Positions 37,058-47,826 of a stretch of 64,000 bases of DNA are shown piece by piece. Source of the DNA: Streptomyces sp. DH41. GTDB lineage: Bacteria; Actinomycetota; Actinomycetes; Streptomycetales; Streptomycetaceae. The position numbers and the translations under genes are program-made. The stretch spans positions 62,001 through 126,000 of the forward strand of contig NZ_JARVKY010000002.1 of the NCBI RefSeq assembly GCF_029813785.1. Direction: 5' to 3'. How positions within the stretch are numbered: the stretch's first letter is position 1; each line of letters starts with the position of its first letter. Under the pieces are notes generated by a model. That model did not search any database. It was not told the origin of the DNA and saw only the letters and a program-made list of their open reading frames with translations.

Positions 37058-39463
37058 GTGACCATCGCGCCAGCCGACCCGGTTTCAGCGACCCCGGTGA
37101 CGACCTCAGCAACCTCAGTGGCCCCGGCGGCCCCGGCGACCGGTGAGCCCGACGGCCCCGGTGCCGCCCTGCTGCGGACCCTGACCGGGCTGACCGCCGA
37201 CCTCCCCGACGCCGACCCCGGCCGGGTCGCCGCCGCAGCGCTGCGCGGCCGGTCCGCCCACGCGGACGAGTCCGAGCTGCGCGAGCTCGCCACCGAGGCG
37301 GCAGCCGGCCTGATCTCCGAGGACCCGGTCTACTCCCGGCTGGCCGCCCGGCTGCTGACCATCGGCATCCGCGCCGAGGCCGCCTCCCAGGGCGTCACCA
37401 GCTTCACCGAGTCGGTCGCCACCGGCCACCGCGAGGGCCTGATCGCCGACCGCACCGCCGAGTTCGTCCGGTCGCACGCGGACCGCCTGGACGCGCTGAT
37501 CGACCCGGCCGCCGACGACCGCTTCGGCTACTTCGGGCTGCGCACGCTGTACAGCCGCTACCTGCTCCGGCACCCGATCACCCGCAAGCCCGTCGAGACG
37601 CCCCAGCACTTCCTGCTGCGCGTCGCCGCCGGACTCGCCGAGGACGACACCGTACGGTCCTTCGACGAAGTGGCCGCGCTCTACGCGCTGATGAGCCGCC
37701 TGGACTACCTGCCCTCCTCCCCCACCCTGTTCAACTCCGGCACCCGGCACGCCCAGATGTCGTCCTGCTACCTCCTGGACTCCCCCAAGGACGAGCTGGA
37801 CTCCCTCTACGACCGTCTCCACCAGGTTGCCCGCCTCTCCAAGCACGCCGGCGGCATCGGCATCGCCTACTCCCGGGTCCGCGCCCGGGGTTCACTGATC
37901 CGCGGTACCAACGGGCACTCCAACGGCATCGTGCCGTTCCTGAAGACGCTGGACGCCTCGGTCGCCGCCGTGAACCAGGGCGGCCGGCGCAAGGGCGCGG
38001 CGGCGGTGTACCTGGAGACCTGGCACGCGGACATCGAGGAGTTCCTGGAGCTGCGGGACAACACCGGCGAGGACGCCCGCCGCACGCACAACCTGAACCT
38101 GGCGCACTGGATCCCCGACGAGTTCATGCGCCGGGTGGACACCGACGGGCCCTGGTCGCTGTTCTCCCCCGCCGATGTTCCCGGGCTGACCGACCTGTGG
38201 GGCGAGGAGTTCGACACCGCCTACCGCGAGGCCGAAGCCGCGGGTCTGGCCCGCAGGATCCTCCCCGCCCGCGAGCTGTACGGCCGCATGATGCGCACCC
38301 TCGCGCAGACCGGCAACGGCTGGATGACCTTCAAGGACACCGCCAACCGCACCGCCAACCAGACCGCCGAGCCGGGCCACGTCGTCCACTCCTCCAACCT
38401 GTGCACAGAGATCCTGGAGGTCACCGACGACGGGGAGACGGCGGTCTGCAACCTGGGCTCGGTGAACCTGGGCGCCTTCGTGGACCCGGTCTCCCAGGAC
38501 ATGGACTGGGAGCGCCTGGACGCCACCGTCCGCACCGCCGTCACCTTCCTGGACCGGGTCGTCGACATCAACTTCTACCCGACCGAGCAGGCGGGGCGTT
38601 CCAACGCCCGCTGGCGCCCGGTGGGCCTGGGCGCGATGGGTCTCCAGGACGTCTTCTTCCAGTTGCGCCTGCCCTTCGACTCGCCCGAGGCGAAGGCCCT
38701 CTCCACCCGTATCGCCGAGCGGATCATGCTCGCCGCGTACGAGACCTCCGCCGGCCTCGCCGAGCGCGGCGGTCCCGCGCCGGCCTGGGAGAAGACCCGT
38801 ACCGCCCGGGGCGTGCTGCACCCCGACCACTACGGCGCCCGGCACACCTGGCCCGAGCGCTGGGCGGCCCTGCGCGAGCGCATCGCCACGACCGGCCTGC
38901 GGAACTCCCTGCTCCTGGCCATCGCGCCGACCGCCACCATCGCCTCCATCGCGGGCGTCTACGAGTGCATCGAGCCGCAGGTGTCCAACCTGTTCAAGCG
39001 CGAGACGCTGTCCGGAGAATTCCTCCAGGTCAACTCGTACCTGGTGGACGACCTCAAGCGGCTCGGCGTGTGGGACGCCCGCACCCGCGAGGCGCTGCGC
39101 GAGGCGAACGGCTCGGTGCGGGACTTCGGCTGGATCCCCGAGGAGGTCCGCGCGCTGTACCGCACCGCCTGGGAGATCCCGCAGCGCGGCCTGATCGACA
39201 TGGCCGCGGCCCGCACCCCGTACCTCGACCAGGCCCAGTCGCTGAACCTGTTCCTGGAGACGCCGACCATCGGGAAGCTCTCCTCGATGTACGCGTACGC
39301 CTGGAAGCGGGGCCTGAAGACCACGTACTACCTGCGCTCCCGCCCGGCGACCCGCATCGCCCGCGCCGCCGCCAGAGCCACCGTCCCCGTGCGGGCCACC
39401 CCCGACCCCGACGCGGTCGCCTGCTCCCTGGAGAACCCCGAGTCCTGCGAGGCCTGCCAGTAA
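37058..39463 (+). CDS. nrdA: Class Ia ribonucleotide reductase large subunit
   Basis: 801 residues from GTG 37058, GAGGGAG nine bases before. Catalytic cysteines are seen in AQMSSCYLL, SSNLCTEI (thiyl radical) and VCNLGSVNLG. The C-terminal redox pair is CEAC in SCEACQ. It reduces ribonucleotides to deoxyribonucleotides with radical supply from NrdB. The N-terminal 40 residues are Ala/Pro/Val-rich and outside the fold. Its TAA overlaps the nrdB ATG by one base (TAATG). It is controlled by the B12 riboswitch. Confidence 0.96.
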   Translation: MTIAPADPVSATPVTTSATSVAPAAPATGEPDGPGAALLRTLTGLTADLPDADPGRVAAAALRGRSAHADESELRELATEAAAGLISEDPVYSRLAARLLTIGIRAEAASQGVTSFTESVATGHREGLIADRTAEFVRSHADRLDALIDPAADDRFGYFGLRTLYSRYLLRHPITRKPVETPQHFLLRVAAGLAEDDTVRSFDEVAALYALMSRLDYLPSSPTLFNSGTRHAQMSSCYLLDSPKDELDSLYDRLHQVARLSKHAGGIGIAYSRVRARGSLIRGTNGHSNGIVPFLKTLDASVAAVNQGGRRKGAAAVYLETWHADIEEFLELRDNTGEDARRTHNLNLAHWIPDEFMRRVDTDGPWSLFSPADVPGLTDLWGEEFDTAYREAEAAGLARRILPARELYGRMMRTLAQTGNGWMTFKDTANRTANQTAEPGHVVHSSNLCTEILEVTDDGETAVCNLGSVNLGAFVDPVSQDMDWERLDATVRTAVTFLDRVVDINFYPTEQAGRSNARWRPVGLGAMGLQDVFFQLRLPFDSPEAKALSTRIAERIMLAAYETSAGLAERGGPAPAWEKTRTARGVLHPDHYGARHTWPERWAALRERIATTGLRNSLLLAIAPTATIASIAGVYECIEPQVSNLFKRETLSGEFLQVNSYLVDDLKRLGVWDARTREALREANGSVRDFGWIPEEVRALYRTAWEIPQRGLIDMAAARTPYLDQAQSLNLFLETPTIGKLSSMYAYAWKRGLKTTYYLRSRPATRIARAAARATVPVRATPDPDAVACSLENPESCEACQ

Positions 39464-40476
39464 TGAACGACAACACGAAGAACCTGCTCGACCCGGGCTT
39501 CGAACTGACGCTCCGCCCCATGCGCTACCCGGACTTCTACGAGCGCTACCGGGACGCCATCAAGAACACCTGGCACGTGGAGGAGGTCGACCTCCACTCG
39601 GACGTCGCCGACCTGGAGAAGCTCAGCCCCGAGGAACAGCATCTGATCGGCCGGCTGGTGGCCTTCTTCGCCACCGGCGACTCGATCGTCGCGAACAACC
39701 TGGTGCTCACCCTCTACAAGCACATCAACTCCCCGGAGGCGCGGCTGTACCTGAGCCGGCAGCTGTTCGAGGAGGCCGTGCACGTCCAGTTCTACCTGAC
39801 GCTGCTGGACACCTACCTGCCCGACCCTCAGGACCGCAACGCGGCCTTCGCCGCGGTCGAGAACATCCCCTCCATCCGGGAGAAGGCCGAGTTCTGCTTC
39901 AGGTGGATGGACTCGGTCGAGTCGATCGACCGTCTGGAGACCAAGGCCGACCGGCGCCGTTTCCTGCTGAACCTCATCTGCTTCGCCGCGTGCATCGAGG
40001 GACTGTTCTTCTACGGTGCCTTCGCCTACGTCTACTGGTTCCGCAGCCGGGGCCTGCTGCACGGCCTGGCCACCGGTACCAACTGGGTGTTCCGGGACGA
40101 GACGATGCACATGTCCTTCGCCTTCGACGTCGTCGACACCGTGCGCAAGGAGGAGCCGGAGCTGTTCGACGACGCGCTCCGGCAGGAGGTCACCGACATG
40201 CTGGGGGAGGCCGTCGAGGCCGAGCTGCAGTTCGCGCGCGACCTGTGCGGTGACGGCCTCCCGGGCATGAACACCGACTCGATGCGGCAGTACCTGGAGT
40301 GCGTCGCCGATCAGCGCCTGACGCGCCTCGGCTTCGCCCCGGTGTACGGCTCCGAGAACCCCTTCTCCTTCATGGAGCTGCAGGGTGTTCAGGAGTTGAC
40401 CAACTTCTTCGAGCGGCGTCCCTCGGCGTACCAGGTGGCGGTGGAGGGCACCGTCGACCTCGACGAGGACTTCTGA
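39463..40476 (+). CDS. nrdB: Class Ia ribonucleotide reductase small subunit
   Basis: 337 residues. Di-iron carboxylate/histidine ligands appear in LSRQLFEEAVHVQFY (E-x-x-H), ACIEGLFFYGAF and FRDETMHMSF (E-x-x-H). It houses the radical cofactor for NrdA. Translation is coupled to nrdA through the TAATG overlap. A short opposite-strand gene overlaps its last 88 bases. Confidence 0.96.
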   Translation: MNDNTKNLLDPGFELTLRPMRYPDFYERYRDAIKNTWHVEEVDLHSDVADLEKLSPEEQHLIGRLVAFFATGDSIVANNLVLTLYKHINSPEARLYLSRQLFEEAVHVQFYLTLLDTYLPDPQDRNAAFAAVENIPSIREKAEFCFRWMDSVESIDRLETKADRRRFLLNLICFAACIEGLFFYGAFAYVYWFRSRGLLHGLATGTNWVFRDETMHMSFAFDVVDTVRKEEPELFDDALRQEVTDMLGEAVEAELQFARDLCGDGLPGMNTDSMRQYLECVADQRLTRLGFAPVYGSENPFSFMELQGVQELTNFFERRPSAYQVAVEGTVDLDEDF

Positions 40477-40634
40477 GTCTCCTTCCGCGCCCCCTCCGAC
40501 TCCTGGGCCTCCCTGAGCTGACGGTCGACGCGCTTCTCGCGCACGATGCCGATCACCGAGGGGAGGACCATGAGGACGAGGAGTCCGAAGGTCACGAGCA
40601 TTCCGATCAGGGCTTCTGTCTGGTCTCCGGTCAT
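40389..40634 (-). CDS. Possible 81-residue single-span membrane protein
   Basis: ATG 40634 starts MTGDQTEALIGMLVTFGLLVLMVLPSVIGIVREKRVDRQLREAQ, one strong hydrophobic helix (about 8-30) followed by a charged tail. The 3' part runs antisense through the end of nrdB. The hydrophobic segment and the charged stop-transfer region favour a real gene. There is no homology that I recognise. Confidence 0.5.
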   Translation of the reverse strand: MTGDQTEALIGMLVTFGLLVLMVLPSVIGIVREKRVDRQLREAQESEGARKETQKSSSRSTVPSTATWYAEGRRSKKLVNS

Positions 40635-40726
40635 GACACCACTGTCGCGCCGGATGCTCCTTACCGGGAGTGGCAGGACTGCCGTAGGGCCTCGATTTCC
40701 TGCCACTTCCGAGGCACACTGGCGGC

Positions 40727-41749
40727 ATGCTGCGGAACGTGGCCGCCGTCCTGCTGGACGGCGCGCATCCCTTCGAACTCGGCGTGCTCTGCGAGGTCTT
40801 CGGCATCGACCGGAGCGACGAGGGCCTGCCGCGGTACGACTTCGCGGTGGTGTCGGCGGAGGGCCCCGAGCTGAGCACCCATGTCGGCGGCCTCTCCGTC
40901 TCCACGCCGTACGGGCTGGACCGGCTGGAGGAGGCCGACCTGATCGCCGTCCCGGCGGGGAGCGACTACGCCCGCCGGGAGTACCCGCCCGAGCTGCTGG
41001 ACGCCCTGCGGCGGGCGGTGGACCGGGGCGCTCGGGTTCTGAGCGTGTGCTCCGGGGTGTTCGTGCTGGGCGCCGCCGGTCTGCTGGACGGGCGGCGGTG
41101 CGCGGTGCACTGGCACCACGCGGCCGAGCTGGCCCGGCAGTACCCGCGGGTGGCCGTGACGCCCGACGTGCTGTACGTGGACGAGGACCCGGTGATCACC
41201 AGCGCCGGCACCGCCGCCGGCATCGACGCCTGTCTGCACATCGTCCGCAAGGAGCAGGGCACGGACGTCGCCAACAGGATCGCCCGGCGCATGGTCGTGC
41301 CGCCGCACCGGGACGGCGGTCAGGCGCAGTACATCGAGCGGCCGCTGCCGCGCTCCTCCTGCGACACGGTCGGCGAGGTGCTGGCCTGGATGGAACAGCA
41401 CCTCGACGAGGAGGTCACCGTCGAGCAGCTCGCGGCCCGGGCGCACATGTCACCGCGCACCTTCGCCCGCCGCTTCCAGCAGGAGACGGGCACCACTCCC
41501 TACCGCTGGATCCTGCGCCAGCGCGTGCTGCTGGCCCAGCGGCTGCTGGAGGCGACGGACGAGACGATGGACGCGATCGCGTGGCGCACCGGCTTCGGCA
41601 CGGCGGCGGCCCTGCGGCACCAGTTCGTCAGGGCCCTGGACACCACTCCGCACGCCTACCGGCGCACCTTCCGCGGCCCGGAGGCCGTCACCCGGTCCGG
41701 GGCACCACGATCCTCGCCCGCGCCACGGATCACCGCGCCACGGGCCTGA
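40727..41749 (+). CDS. nrdS: GATase-like AraC-family regulator, NrdS
   Basis: 340 residues. The N-terminal DJ-1/PfpI (GATase1-like) domain has [21 protein letters not shown] and [18 protein letters not shown], with a nucleophile-elbow cysteine. The C-terminal AraC double HTH is at about 220-320 ([33 protein letters not shown]). It follows nrdB after 250 bases. In S. coelicolor nrdS belongs to the B12-controlled nrdABS operon, though its role is not essential. The 3' end overlaps the P450 gene by 20 bases, convergent. Confidence 0.88.
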   Translation: MLRNVAAVLLDGAHPFELGVLCEVFGIDRSDEGLPRYDFAVVSAEGPELSTHVGGLSVSTPYGLDRLEEADLIAVPAGSDYARREYPPELLDALRRAVDRGARVLSVCSGVFVLGAAGLLDGRRCAVHWHHAAELARQYPRVAVTPDVLYVDEDPVITSAGTAAGIDACLHIVRKEQGTDVANRIARRMVVPPHRDGGQAQYIERPLPRSSCDTVGEVLAWMEQHLDEEVTVEQLAARAHMSPRTFARRFQQETGTTPYRWILRQRVLLAQRLLEATDETMDAIAWRTGFGTAAALRHQFVRALDTTPHAYRRTFRGPEAVTRSGAPRSSPAPRITAPRA

Positions 41750-43106
41750 CCAGCAGGTCGTGCGGACGGAGCGTGATGCCCACGCGGACCGCGTCGTTCG
41801 AGCCGGCCACCTGCTCGAAGCGGTACTTCGTGGCCAGCGCCGCCGTGATCAGCGTCAGCTGCGCCATGGAGAAGTGATCACTGGGGCACTTCCGCTTGCC
41901 CGCGCTGAACGGCTTCATGGCGTGTTTCGGCACATTCGCCGCGCGTTCCGGCAGCCAGCGGTCCGGATCGAACTCCAGGTTGCCGTCGTACGACTTCGGA
42001 TCGCGTTGGATTGCGTACGGACTGTAGATGATGTCCGCCCCGGCCGGAATGCGATAGCCACCGAGTTCGGTCTCGACGACCGCGCGCCGCGTCAATACCC
42101 ATACGGCGGGACGCAAACGCATGGCTTCCACGATGACATTGCCGGTGTGCGTGAGCTTGCGGACGTCCTCGAATGCCACGGGGCGTCCGCCGGTGACCGC
42201 TTCGACTTCGTCGCGTATGCGGTCGGCATGTACCGGATGGTCGGCAAGTGCCTGCAGCAACCACATGATCGTGGAGGCGATGGTTTCACTGCCGGGGGTG
42301 AGTATCGCGACCACCTGGTCGTGGATCTCCTGTTCCCCGATCGGGTCGCCATTGTCGTCCTTCGCCTCCAGCAATGCCGTCAGCAAATCGTCCGGCTTTT
42401 GACCGGATGCGCGGCGCTCGGCGATGATCTCGTCGACCAGGAGGTGCAAATCGGCCAGCGCGTTGTTGAATTCGCGGTTGGCCGGCAGCGGCAGCCGGTA
42501 GAGCGGACCCAGCGGGACCACCATCCGCCGGTACATGCCCCGGAAGACGGTGGCGAGCGCCACGCACAGCCGCTCGGCCCGCTCGTCCATGTACTGGCCG
42601 CGCAGCAGGCAGCGGGCCGCGACGCGCACGGCGACGCGGAAGGACTCGGAGGTGGCGTCGACGGTCCGCCCGGGCTGCCAGCGCTCGGCGAGCGCGTGCG
42701 CCTCCTCCTCCATGATCGGCCCGTAGGCGGGGATCGCGTCGAGCTTGAACGCCGGCTGGATGGTGCGTCGCTGGCGGCGGTGGAGCGGGCCGTTGGCGGT
42801 CGCCACGCCCTCCTTGCCGAGCAGGCCCTCCAGCGACTCCCACAGCGGACCGGCTATGTGGTAGTCGGGGCTCAGGGCCAGGGCGCCGGTGAGCTCCGGG
42901 GTGGTGACCGCGTACACGGTCTTCGGGCCGAGCTTGATGCGCACGATGTCGCCGTGGTCGCGCAGCTGGGACATGTACGCCAGCGGGTCGCGGGCCAGCT
43001 TCCAGCCGTGGCCGAGGAGCGGGACGCCACCACCCGCCACGGGCGGCTCACGCAGCTCCGGTGCCTCTTCGGTCCGGGTCTCGGGATTGACGGACTCGAC
43101 GGTCAT
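41730..43106 (-). CDS. cyp170A1: Cytochrome P450 CYP170 family (albaflavenone synthase)
   Basis: 458 residues. The heme-binding loop is [13 protein letters not shown] (Cys about 407), the I-helix GSETIAS (272-278), and the ExxR is in [11 protein letters not shown]. It oxidises epi-isozizaene to albaflavenols and the ketone albaflavenone. DDNGD at 250-254 is the aspartate-rich motif tied to the second, terpene-synthase activity (farnesene formation) described for CYP170A1. Its ATG overlaps the cyclase stop (ATGA). The subfamily number is by resemblance. Confidence 0.93.
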   Translation of the reverse strand: MTVESVNPETRTEEAPELREPPVAGGGVPLLGHGWKLARDPLAYMSQLRDHGDIVRIKLGPKTVYAVTTPELTGALALSPDYHIAGPLWESLEGLLGKEGVATANGPLHRRQRRTIQPAFKLDAIPAYGPIMEEEAHALAERWQPGRTVDATSESFRVAVRVAARCLLRGQYMDERAERLCVALATVFRGMYRRMVVPLGPLYRLPLPANREFNNALADLHLLVDEIIAERRASGQKPDDLLTALLEAKDDNGDPIGEQEIHDQVVAILTPGSETIASTIMWLLQALADHPVHADRIRDEVEAVTGGRPVAFEDVRKLTHTGNVIVEAMRLRPAVWVLTRRAVVETELGGYRIPAGADIIYSPYAIQRDPKSYDGNLEFDPDRWLPERAANVPKHAMKPFSAGKRKCPSDHFSMAQLTLITAALATKYRFEQVAGSNDAVRVGITLRPHDLLVRPVAR

Positions 43107-44194
43107 TTCTCACCTGCCGCTTCGTTGTTGACGTACGGGGGCGTGGACCGGTCGTCCCAGCTGTCGACCATGTACCGGCCGGACTCGTGGTGGAACCAGT
43201 AGACGGAACTGAACCAGTTCCGCATATTGCCGACGTTGGCCCGTACGGCGCCGCTCAGTTCCTTTCCGCGCACGGTGCCGTCGTCGAGTTCGTCGGCGAA
43301 CCGTAACGCGTCCTGTTCCACGGCGAGGAATTCGGTGATGCATTCCTCGACGCGTCGACGGACTTCTCCGATTGCTTCTTCCAGGGTCAGCCCGTGATGG
43401 GTGATGAGACTGATTCCGAGATTGTGGACCTCGTCACCCGCTATTTCCTTCGGGAGTGAGCAGAGGTCGTTGTACCAGGCGGCGAATTCCTGGCTCAGCA
43501 GCGCAGCCCGGCGATATGCCGGATGCTTTCGGACGGCGTCCGGGAGTTCACAGCCCGCGCTCGGCTCCAGCAGGTCGGTCCAGATCCAGTGGGCGAACGT
43601 GAGCCGGCGCAGCTCGAGGTACTCCGCCACGCCGGGCACGATGCCTCGGGTCCGGTTGTGGAATTCGCGGTCGTACGCCTCGATCACCGCGTGGAAGTGC
43701 CGGGCGAACCGGGTGTTCCAGGTCGCCGGCGGCGGCAGGAAGGCGTACAGCCTCCGCACGCTGTCGGCGAACCCGGCGACCAGCGTGTCCTCGTGGTGCA
43801 GATGGTCCTCCGGTGAGTCGAGTGCCGTGTGCAGCTGGTCCCGCAGCCGTCGCCAGGCGGTCGGACGGCCGTGGACGATGTCCCGGTCGTGCCGGTCGTC
43901 CCAGACGAAGAACCACGCGCTGTAGTCCGCTATCGCCTGCATGACCTCGTCGGGGGCGCCCAGGTAGTACCCCGCCATGAGGTCCGTGTAGCACAGGCCA
44001 TCGGCATATTCCTCGACCTTGTCCGCCGGCATGAGCCGTTTTTCCAGCAGCCAGGTGCGGGTTGTCTCCTGGAGCTTCGGCCAATACGGGTGCAGTCGCC
44101 GAGGAAATGCCGCCTCGATCACCGGAAGGCGCAGTGATGGCGGTACCGCGATCGCGGTCGGTGTCGCTGTGGTGCCGTGTGAGAAAGCATGCAC
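43103..44194 (-). CDS. eizS: Epi-isozizaene synthase (sesquiterpene cyclase)
   Basis: 363 residues from GTG 44194, GAGGGG seven bases upstream. This start puts the first aspartate-rich motif at D99-DRHD, the numbering known for EIZS. The NSE/DTE motif NDLCSLPKE lies near 242. It cyclises farnesyl diphosphate to epi-isozizaene with three Mg2+. It forms a two-gene operon with the CYP170 gene. A TTG at 44200 is too close to the ribosome-binding site to be the start. Confidence 0.97.
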   Translation of the reverse strand: MHAFSHGTTATPTAIAVPPSLRLPVIEAAFPRRLHPYWPKLQETTRTWLLEKRLMPADKVEEYADGLCYTDLMAGYYLGAPDEVMQAIADYSAWFFVWDDRHDRDIVHGRPTAWRRLRDQLHTALDSPEDHLHHEDTLVAGFADSVRRLYAFLPPPATWNTRFARHFHAVIEAYDREFHNRTRGIVPGVAEYLELRRLTFAHWIWTDLLEPSAGCELPDAVRKHPAYRRAALLSQEFAAWYNDLCSLPKEIAGDEVHNLGISLITHHGLTLEEAIGEVRRRVEECITEFLAVEQDALRFADELDDGTVRGKELSGAVRANVGNMRNWFSSVYWFHHESGRYMVDSWDDRSTPPYVNNEAAGEK

Positions 44195-44412
44195 GAACAA
44201 ACCCCTCTCAGCCGCCGGTGGCGCACCCCTCTCGCCGAACGGGGCGTGCGCCGTTGCGTATCCCCGCGCTTCCTATTCAGCACCACAACTGACCGTTCTG
44301 GGAACGGATTTGCTTCATTCGCCACCCCCTGGTGCCGGAATTCTCCTGGTGTGTGGCAGGTTTCGGATCTTCTGGCGAGCGGCGGGGATCGAACGCATGA
44401 CGGACAGACGAA

Positions 44413-44448
44413 CGGCGCCCGCTCGGGGTGAGACCCGAACGGGCGCCG
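44413..44448 (-). terminator. Terminator of the def gene, upstream of eizS
   Basis: CGGCGCCCG (44413-44421) pairs with CGGGCGCCG (44440-44448), and TCGGG/CCCGA extends the stem after one mismatch. It lies 35 bases beyond the def stop and separates def from the eizS promoter region (44195-44400). Confidence 0.75.
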
Positions 44449-44482
44449 TGCGCGCGGTGGTTGTGTGGTCGGTGTCGCGGTG

Positions 44483-45133
44483 TCAGTCGTTCGCGACCAC
44501 GGGGTAGCGCGGCTCGTTCTCGGCCATCTGCCTCAGCGCCTCCTTGCGTTCACGCTTGGAGAGCCGGTCGATGTAGAGGTACCCGTACAGGTGGTCCGTC
44601 TCGTGCTGCAAACACCGTGCGAAGTAGCCGGTGCCGCGCACCCTGACCGGGTTGCCCTTCTCGTCCTGCCCGGTCACCTCGGCGTAGTCGGGGCGGGCGA
44701 GCGGCGCGTAGGCGGTCGGCACGGACAGGCAGCCCTCGTTGCTGTCGTCCAGGCTGCGCCGGTCGGCGGGCAGTTCGACCAGGACCGGGTTGCAGACCAC
44801 GCCGACGTGGCGGACGCCCTCGTCGTCGGGGCAGTCGTACACGAAGACCTTCTTGCCGACACCGATCTGGTTGGCGGCCAGGCCCACGCCCTCGGCGGTG
44901 CGCTGGCTGGCGAACATGTCCGCGACCAGCTGCTGGAACTCCTCGCCGAAGTCGGTGACGTCCTCGCACTCCTTGTGCAGCACCGGGTTGCCGACCACCG
45001 TGATCGGACGCGAGGTGCCGCGTTCACGCCAGGACGCCTCGCGCTCCTCGCAGTCCTCGGTGTCGACGACGAACCCCTCGTCGTCCACGGGGAGCACGCC
45101 CGCGTGCTGCTGATCGGTGTCCTGCTGGGCCAT
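44483..45133 (-). CDS. def: Peptide deformylase
   Basis: 216 residues from ATG 45133. Motif 1 is [10 protein letters not shown], motif 2 SNEGCLSVP (metal cysteine), and motif 3 CLQHETDHL (HExxH). It removes the formyl group from nascent proteins. An N-terminal extension of about 45 residues, acidic ([16 protein letters not shown]), is typical of Streptomyces deformylases of this size but absent from the minimal enzyme. It is followed by a terminator. Confidence 0.95.
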   Translation of the reverse strand: MAQQDTDQQHAGVLPVDDEGFVVDTEDCEEREASWRERGTSRPITVVGNPVLHKECEDVTDFGEEFQQLVADMFASQRTAEGVGLAANQIGVGKKVFVYDCPDDEGVRHVGVVCNPVLVELPADRRSLDDSNEGCLSVPTAYAPLARPDYAEVTGQDEKGNPVRVRGTGYFARCLQHETDHLYGYLYIDRLSKRERKEALRQMAENEPRYPVVAND

Positions 45134-45237
45134 GACCGACGTATGCCTTCCTCGAACAACTAAGGGGTGATGCGACTGGGGGGGGTGGTGCCGGGCGACC
45201 GCTGCCGCGGAGGTCCCGGTAAAGACTACGGGGCCGC

Positions 45238-46218
45238 TCAGCAGACCTCTTCCAGGTCCCGCCAGTCCCGGGAGTCGGGACTGTCGGCGACCCACCCGTC
45301 CAGCAGCCCCTTCACCAGCGCGGCCGGCGCGGCCACCCCGCACTCCCGCTCCGGCACCCACAGCTGCCCGTCGGTCCGGTGGCCCAGGGGCCCCGGGTGC
45401 CCCGGTTCGCTGTGATCGTGCGGGTCGAGGTGCTCACCCTCGCCCTCGTCGGACGGCATCCGTGACTCCGAGCACATCCGGCACAGCAGCCGGACCGACG
45501 ACGACCAGTCCTCGGCGGCGAACCCGGCGTCGGCGGCGAGCTGCTCCAGGGCGTCCCGGTCGGACTCGGTGGCCGCCTCCAGGAGGACCACCCAGGTGGG
45601 CACGGGCGAGGGCGCCCACAGCTCGATCTCGTCGAAGACGGGGTAGGCGTGCCCGGCGGTGGTGGTCCGCTCCCCGTGCGGCACCCCGTCGTGCAGGACG
45701 ACCTCGCCCCAGCGCCGGCCGGAGGACGGCAGCGGGATGGACAGCACCTCGATGCGGGCGGGGTCCAGCCGCCGCCCCCACACGACCTCGGCCTCCCCCT
45801 CCGGGGACAGCCGTACGGCCGCGCTGCCGAGGTCCATGCCGAGCGGCTCACCGGCGTCCGTCGGGTCTCCCGGGGTGCGCAGTCCGTAGGCCTGCCAGGC
45901 CCGGCGGGCCAGCGGCCAGTCCTGCAGGGCGGTCGCGGCGATGCCGACGTTCCACCAGTCGGGTGCGCCGATGTCCCGGTCGAGCAGCGCGACGGCCCTG
46001 AGCCCCGCCGCTCTGGCCTGTTCCCAGTCGTGCCGGAACTTGTGCAGCAGGGCGAGGTTGAACCATGACTCCGACAGCCAGGGTTCCAGGTCGGCGGCGC
46101 GCGTCAGCAGCGCGCCCGCGTCCTCGTAGCGACCGTCGCCGATCAGCGTGAACGCACGGTCGGTGGCCTGCCGCCAGGAGGCGGAGGGCCGGTGCCGTCC
46201 CTTGCCGAAGATCCTCAC
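45238..46218 (-). CDS. Tetratricopeptide-repeat protein
   Basis: 326 residues from GTG 46218; an in-frame ATG at 46329 would add 37 less typical residues. The N-terminal half has TPR-like helices ([46 protein letters not shown]). The C-terminal half has an acidic/histidine-rich patch ([18 protein letters not shown]) and cysteines CRMC. It is read away from the HD-domain genes on the same strand. Probably an adaptor; no function assigned. Confidence 0.82.
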   Translation of the reverse strand: MRIFGKGRHRPSASWRQATDRAFTLIGDGRYEDAGALLTRAADLEPWLSESWFNLALLHKFRHDWEQARAAGLRAVALLDRDIGAPDWWNVGIAATALQDWPLARRAWQAYGLRTPGDPTDAGEPLGMDLGSAAVRLSPEGEAEVVWGRRLDPARIEVLSIPLPSSGRRWGEVVLHDGVPHGERTTTAGHAYPVFDEIELWAPSPVPTWVVLLEAATESDRDALEQLAADAGFAAEDWSSSVRLLCRMCSESRMPSDEGEGEHLDPHDHSEPGHPGPLGHRTDGQLWVPERECGVAAPAALVKGLLDGWVADSPDSRDWRDLEEVC

Positions 46219-46332
46219 GATTCCCGCCTGCCAGTTCCGTTCTGTGGGCTGGCTGTGCCTTCCCGCGCCCCCGGACACCTTCTCCTTCGCATCCAACCAC
46301 GTACGCCTGGAGGGGCGCTCATTACCCATGGG

Positions 46333-47696
46333 TTACCCAGCCGCGGGCGTGGTAAGACTGCCGCGGGAAAGCACTCGGGCCAGTGCTTCCACGACGTCGG
46401 GAGCGTAGTCGCCCGCGGTGGCCAGCCGCAGCTGCTCCAGCGCCGTGAGGCCGCCACCGGGCCCGGCGTCCCGCGCTTTCTCCTCGTAGGCGTTCACGGC
46501 CCGTACGATCCGCGCGGCGACCGGTTGCTCCCGGCAGGGGTCGGCCTGCCGCTCCACCACCACGGCGACGGCCGCGTCGACCCCGGTCTGGCGGACGACG
46601 GCCCCGCCGAGAAGCGCGATCCGCCGCTGCTCGGCAGCGGGCAGGGCGGCCGTGGCCCCGTCCGGGACCGGGTCGACCAGGCTCAGCTGGCCGATGTCGT
46701 GCATGAGGGCCGCGTACTCCAGCACGCTCAGCTCGGCCGCGGACAGCCCGAGGTCCCGCCCGACGGCGCCGCTGAGTTCGGCGACGCGGCGGGCGTGCCC
46801 GGCCGGGGTGCACCCGGCGATCTCGGTGGCCCGGGCCAGGGAGGCGATGGTCTGCCGGTAGGTGGCCCGGACGGCCGCGTAACGCCGGTAGGACAGCTGG
46901 GTGAGCAACAGCGGCACGCAGAAGACGGGGAGCGCCCACAGGCCCGCGACGGCCACCGCGAGCGCCATCACCACGCCGGTCGCGCACACCGCGGAGGTGA
47001 TCCCGACCATGCCGCGCAGTTCCTCGCGCAGCAGCGGACCGAAGGGCCATCCGGTGCGCGCGTGTTCGGGTGCCGCGGCGAGTACGGCGTCGCACAGGGT
47101 GGTCAGGGCGAGCAGCGCGATCAGCAGCAGCGCGTACGCGGGGCCGCTCCAGTCGCGGAAGACGCCCTGGTTGGACAGCGGCTGGAAGCACACGGCGGCG
47201 AAGGCGACGGTGAGCACGCGCCGCGCCAGGTGTTCCAGCACCGGCCCGCCGCCCCGGGCGACGTAGGGCACGCTGCCGAGCAGCGAGGCGGCGAGCACGA
47301 CGGTGACGGTCTGGGCGACGCCGTGGTGTGTGGGCCGCCCGGCGACGTCCCCGAGCAGCGCGTACGCCAGTGCCCCGGCGGCAGCGAGCGGCGCGGCCTC
47401 CCGGACCTCGGCCCCGGACCGACGGGTGAGCTCTCACCGAGGACGACGAGGGCACCGAACGCGAGCGCGACGGGCCGCTCCGCCGGCCCCGACCACAGCA
47501 CGGACACGAGACAGGGAAGAGCGAGAAGCCCGGCGCAGCCGGGGACGAGGCCGAGGACGAGGGGAGACCCGGGCCGGGACCGGGACCGGAACCGGGGCCA
47601 GGACCGGAGCCGAGGTCGGGGCCAGGACCGGAGCCGAGGTCGGGGCCAGGACCGGAACCGGGGTCGGCGCCAGGACCGGGACCGCAACGACGTCAT
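46333..47696 (-). pseudogene. HD-domain membrane protein with apparent -1 frameshift
   Basis: From about 47298 down to the stop at 46333, one frame encodes membrane segments and a degenerate HD domain (EYAALMHDIGQLSLVDPVPDG...). The same frame is coding-like upstream to 47433 (AEVREAAPLAAAGALAYALLGDV...) but there meets a TGA at 47436-47434. The membrane-protein signal continues upstream in another frame (SPLVLGLVPGCAGLLALPC...ALAFGALVVLGE) to an ATG at 47696. A one-base slip at the inverted repeat 47425-47438 would join them. It may be a broken gene, a sequencing indel or a programmed frameshift. Confidence 0.65.
47594..47689. repeat. 24-bp tandem repeat, about 3.5 copies
   Basis: GGGGCCAGGACCGGAGCCGA plus GGTC forms the unit. 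Copies at 47594-47617 and 47618-47641 are identical, 47642-47665 has two changes, and a degenerate fourth copy follows. The unit length is a multiple of three, so copy number changes keep frame. It lies in the 5' part of the frameshifted HD-domain gene. Confidence 0.85.
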
Positions 47697-47826
47697 GGCG
47701 GGCTCCCCCCGTCACAGCTCCGGGCCCCTGCCGCGCGGTCGGCAGCCGGGGACCGGTCCGGACGGCCACCGGCGGCGCTCCCGGAGGACAGGAGCAGAAT
47801 CGTCCCGCCGCCGGCCACGAGTCTCG

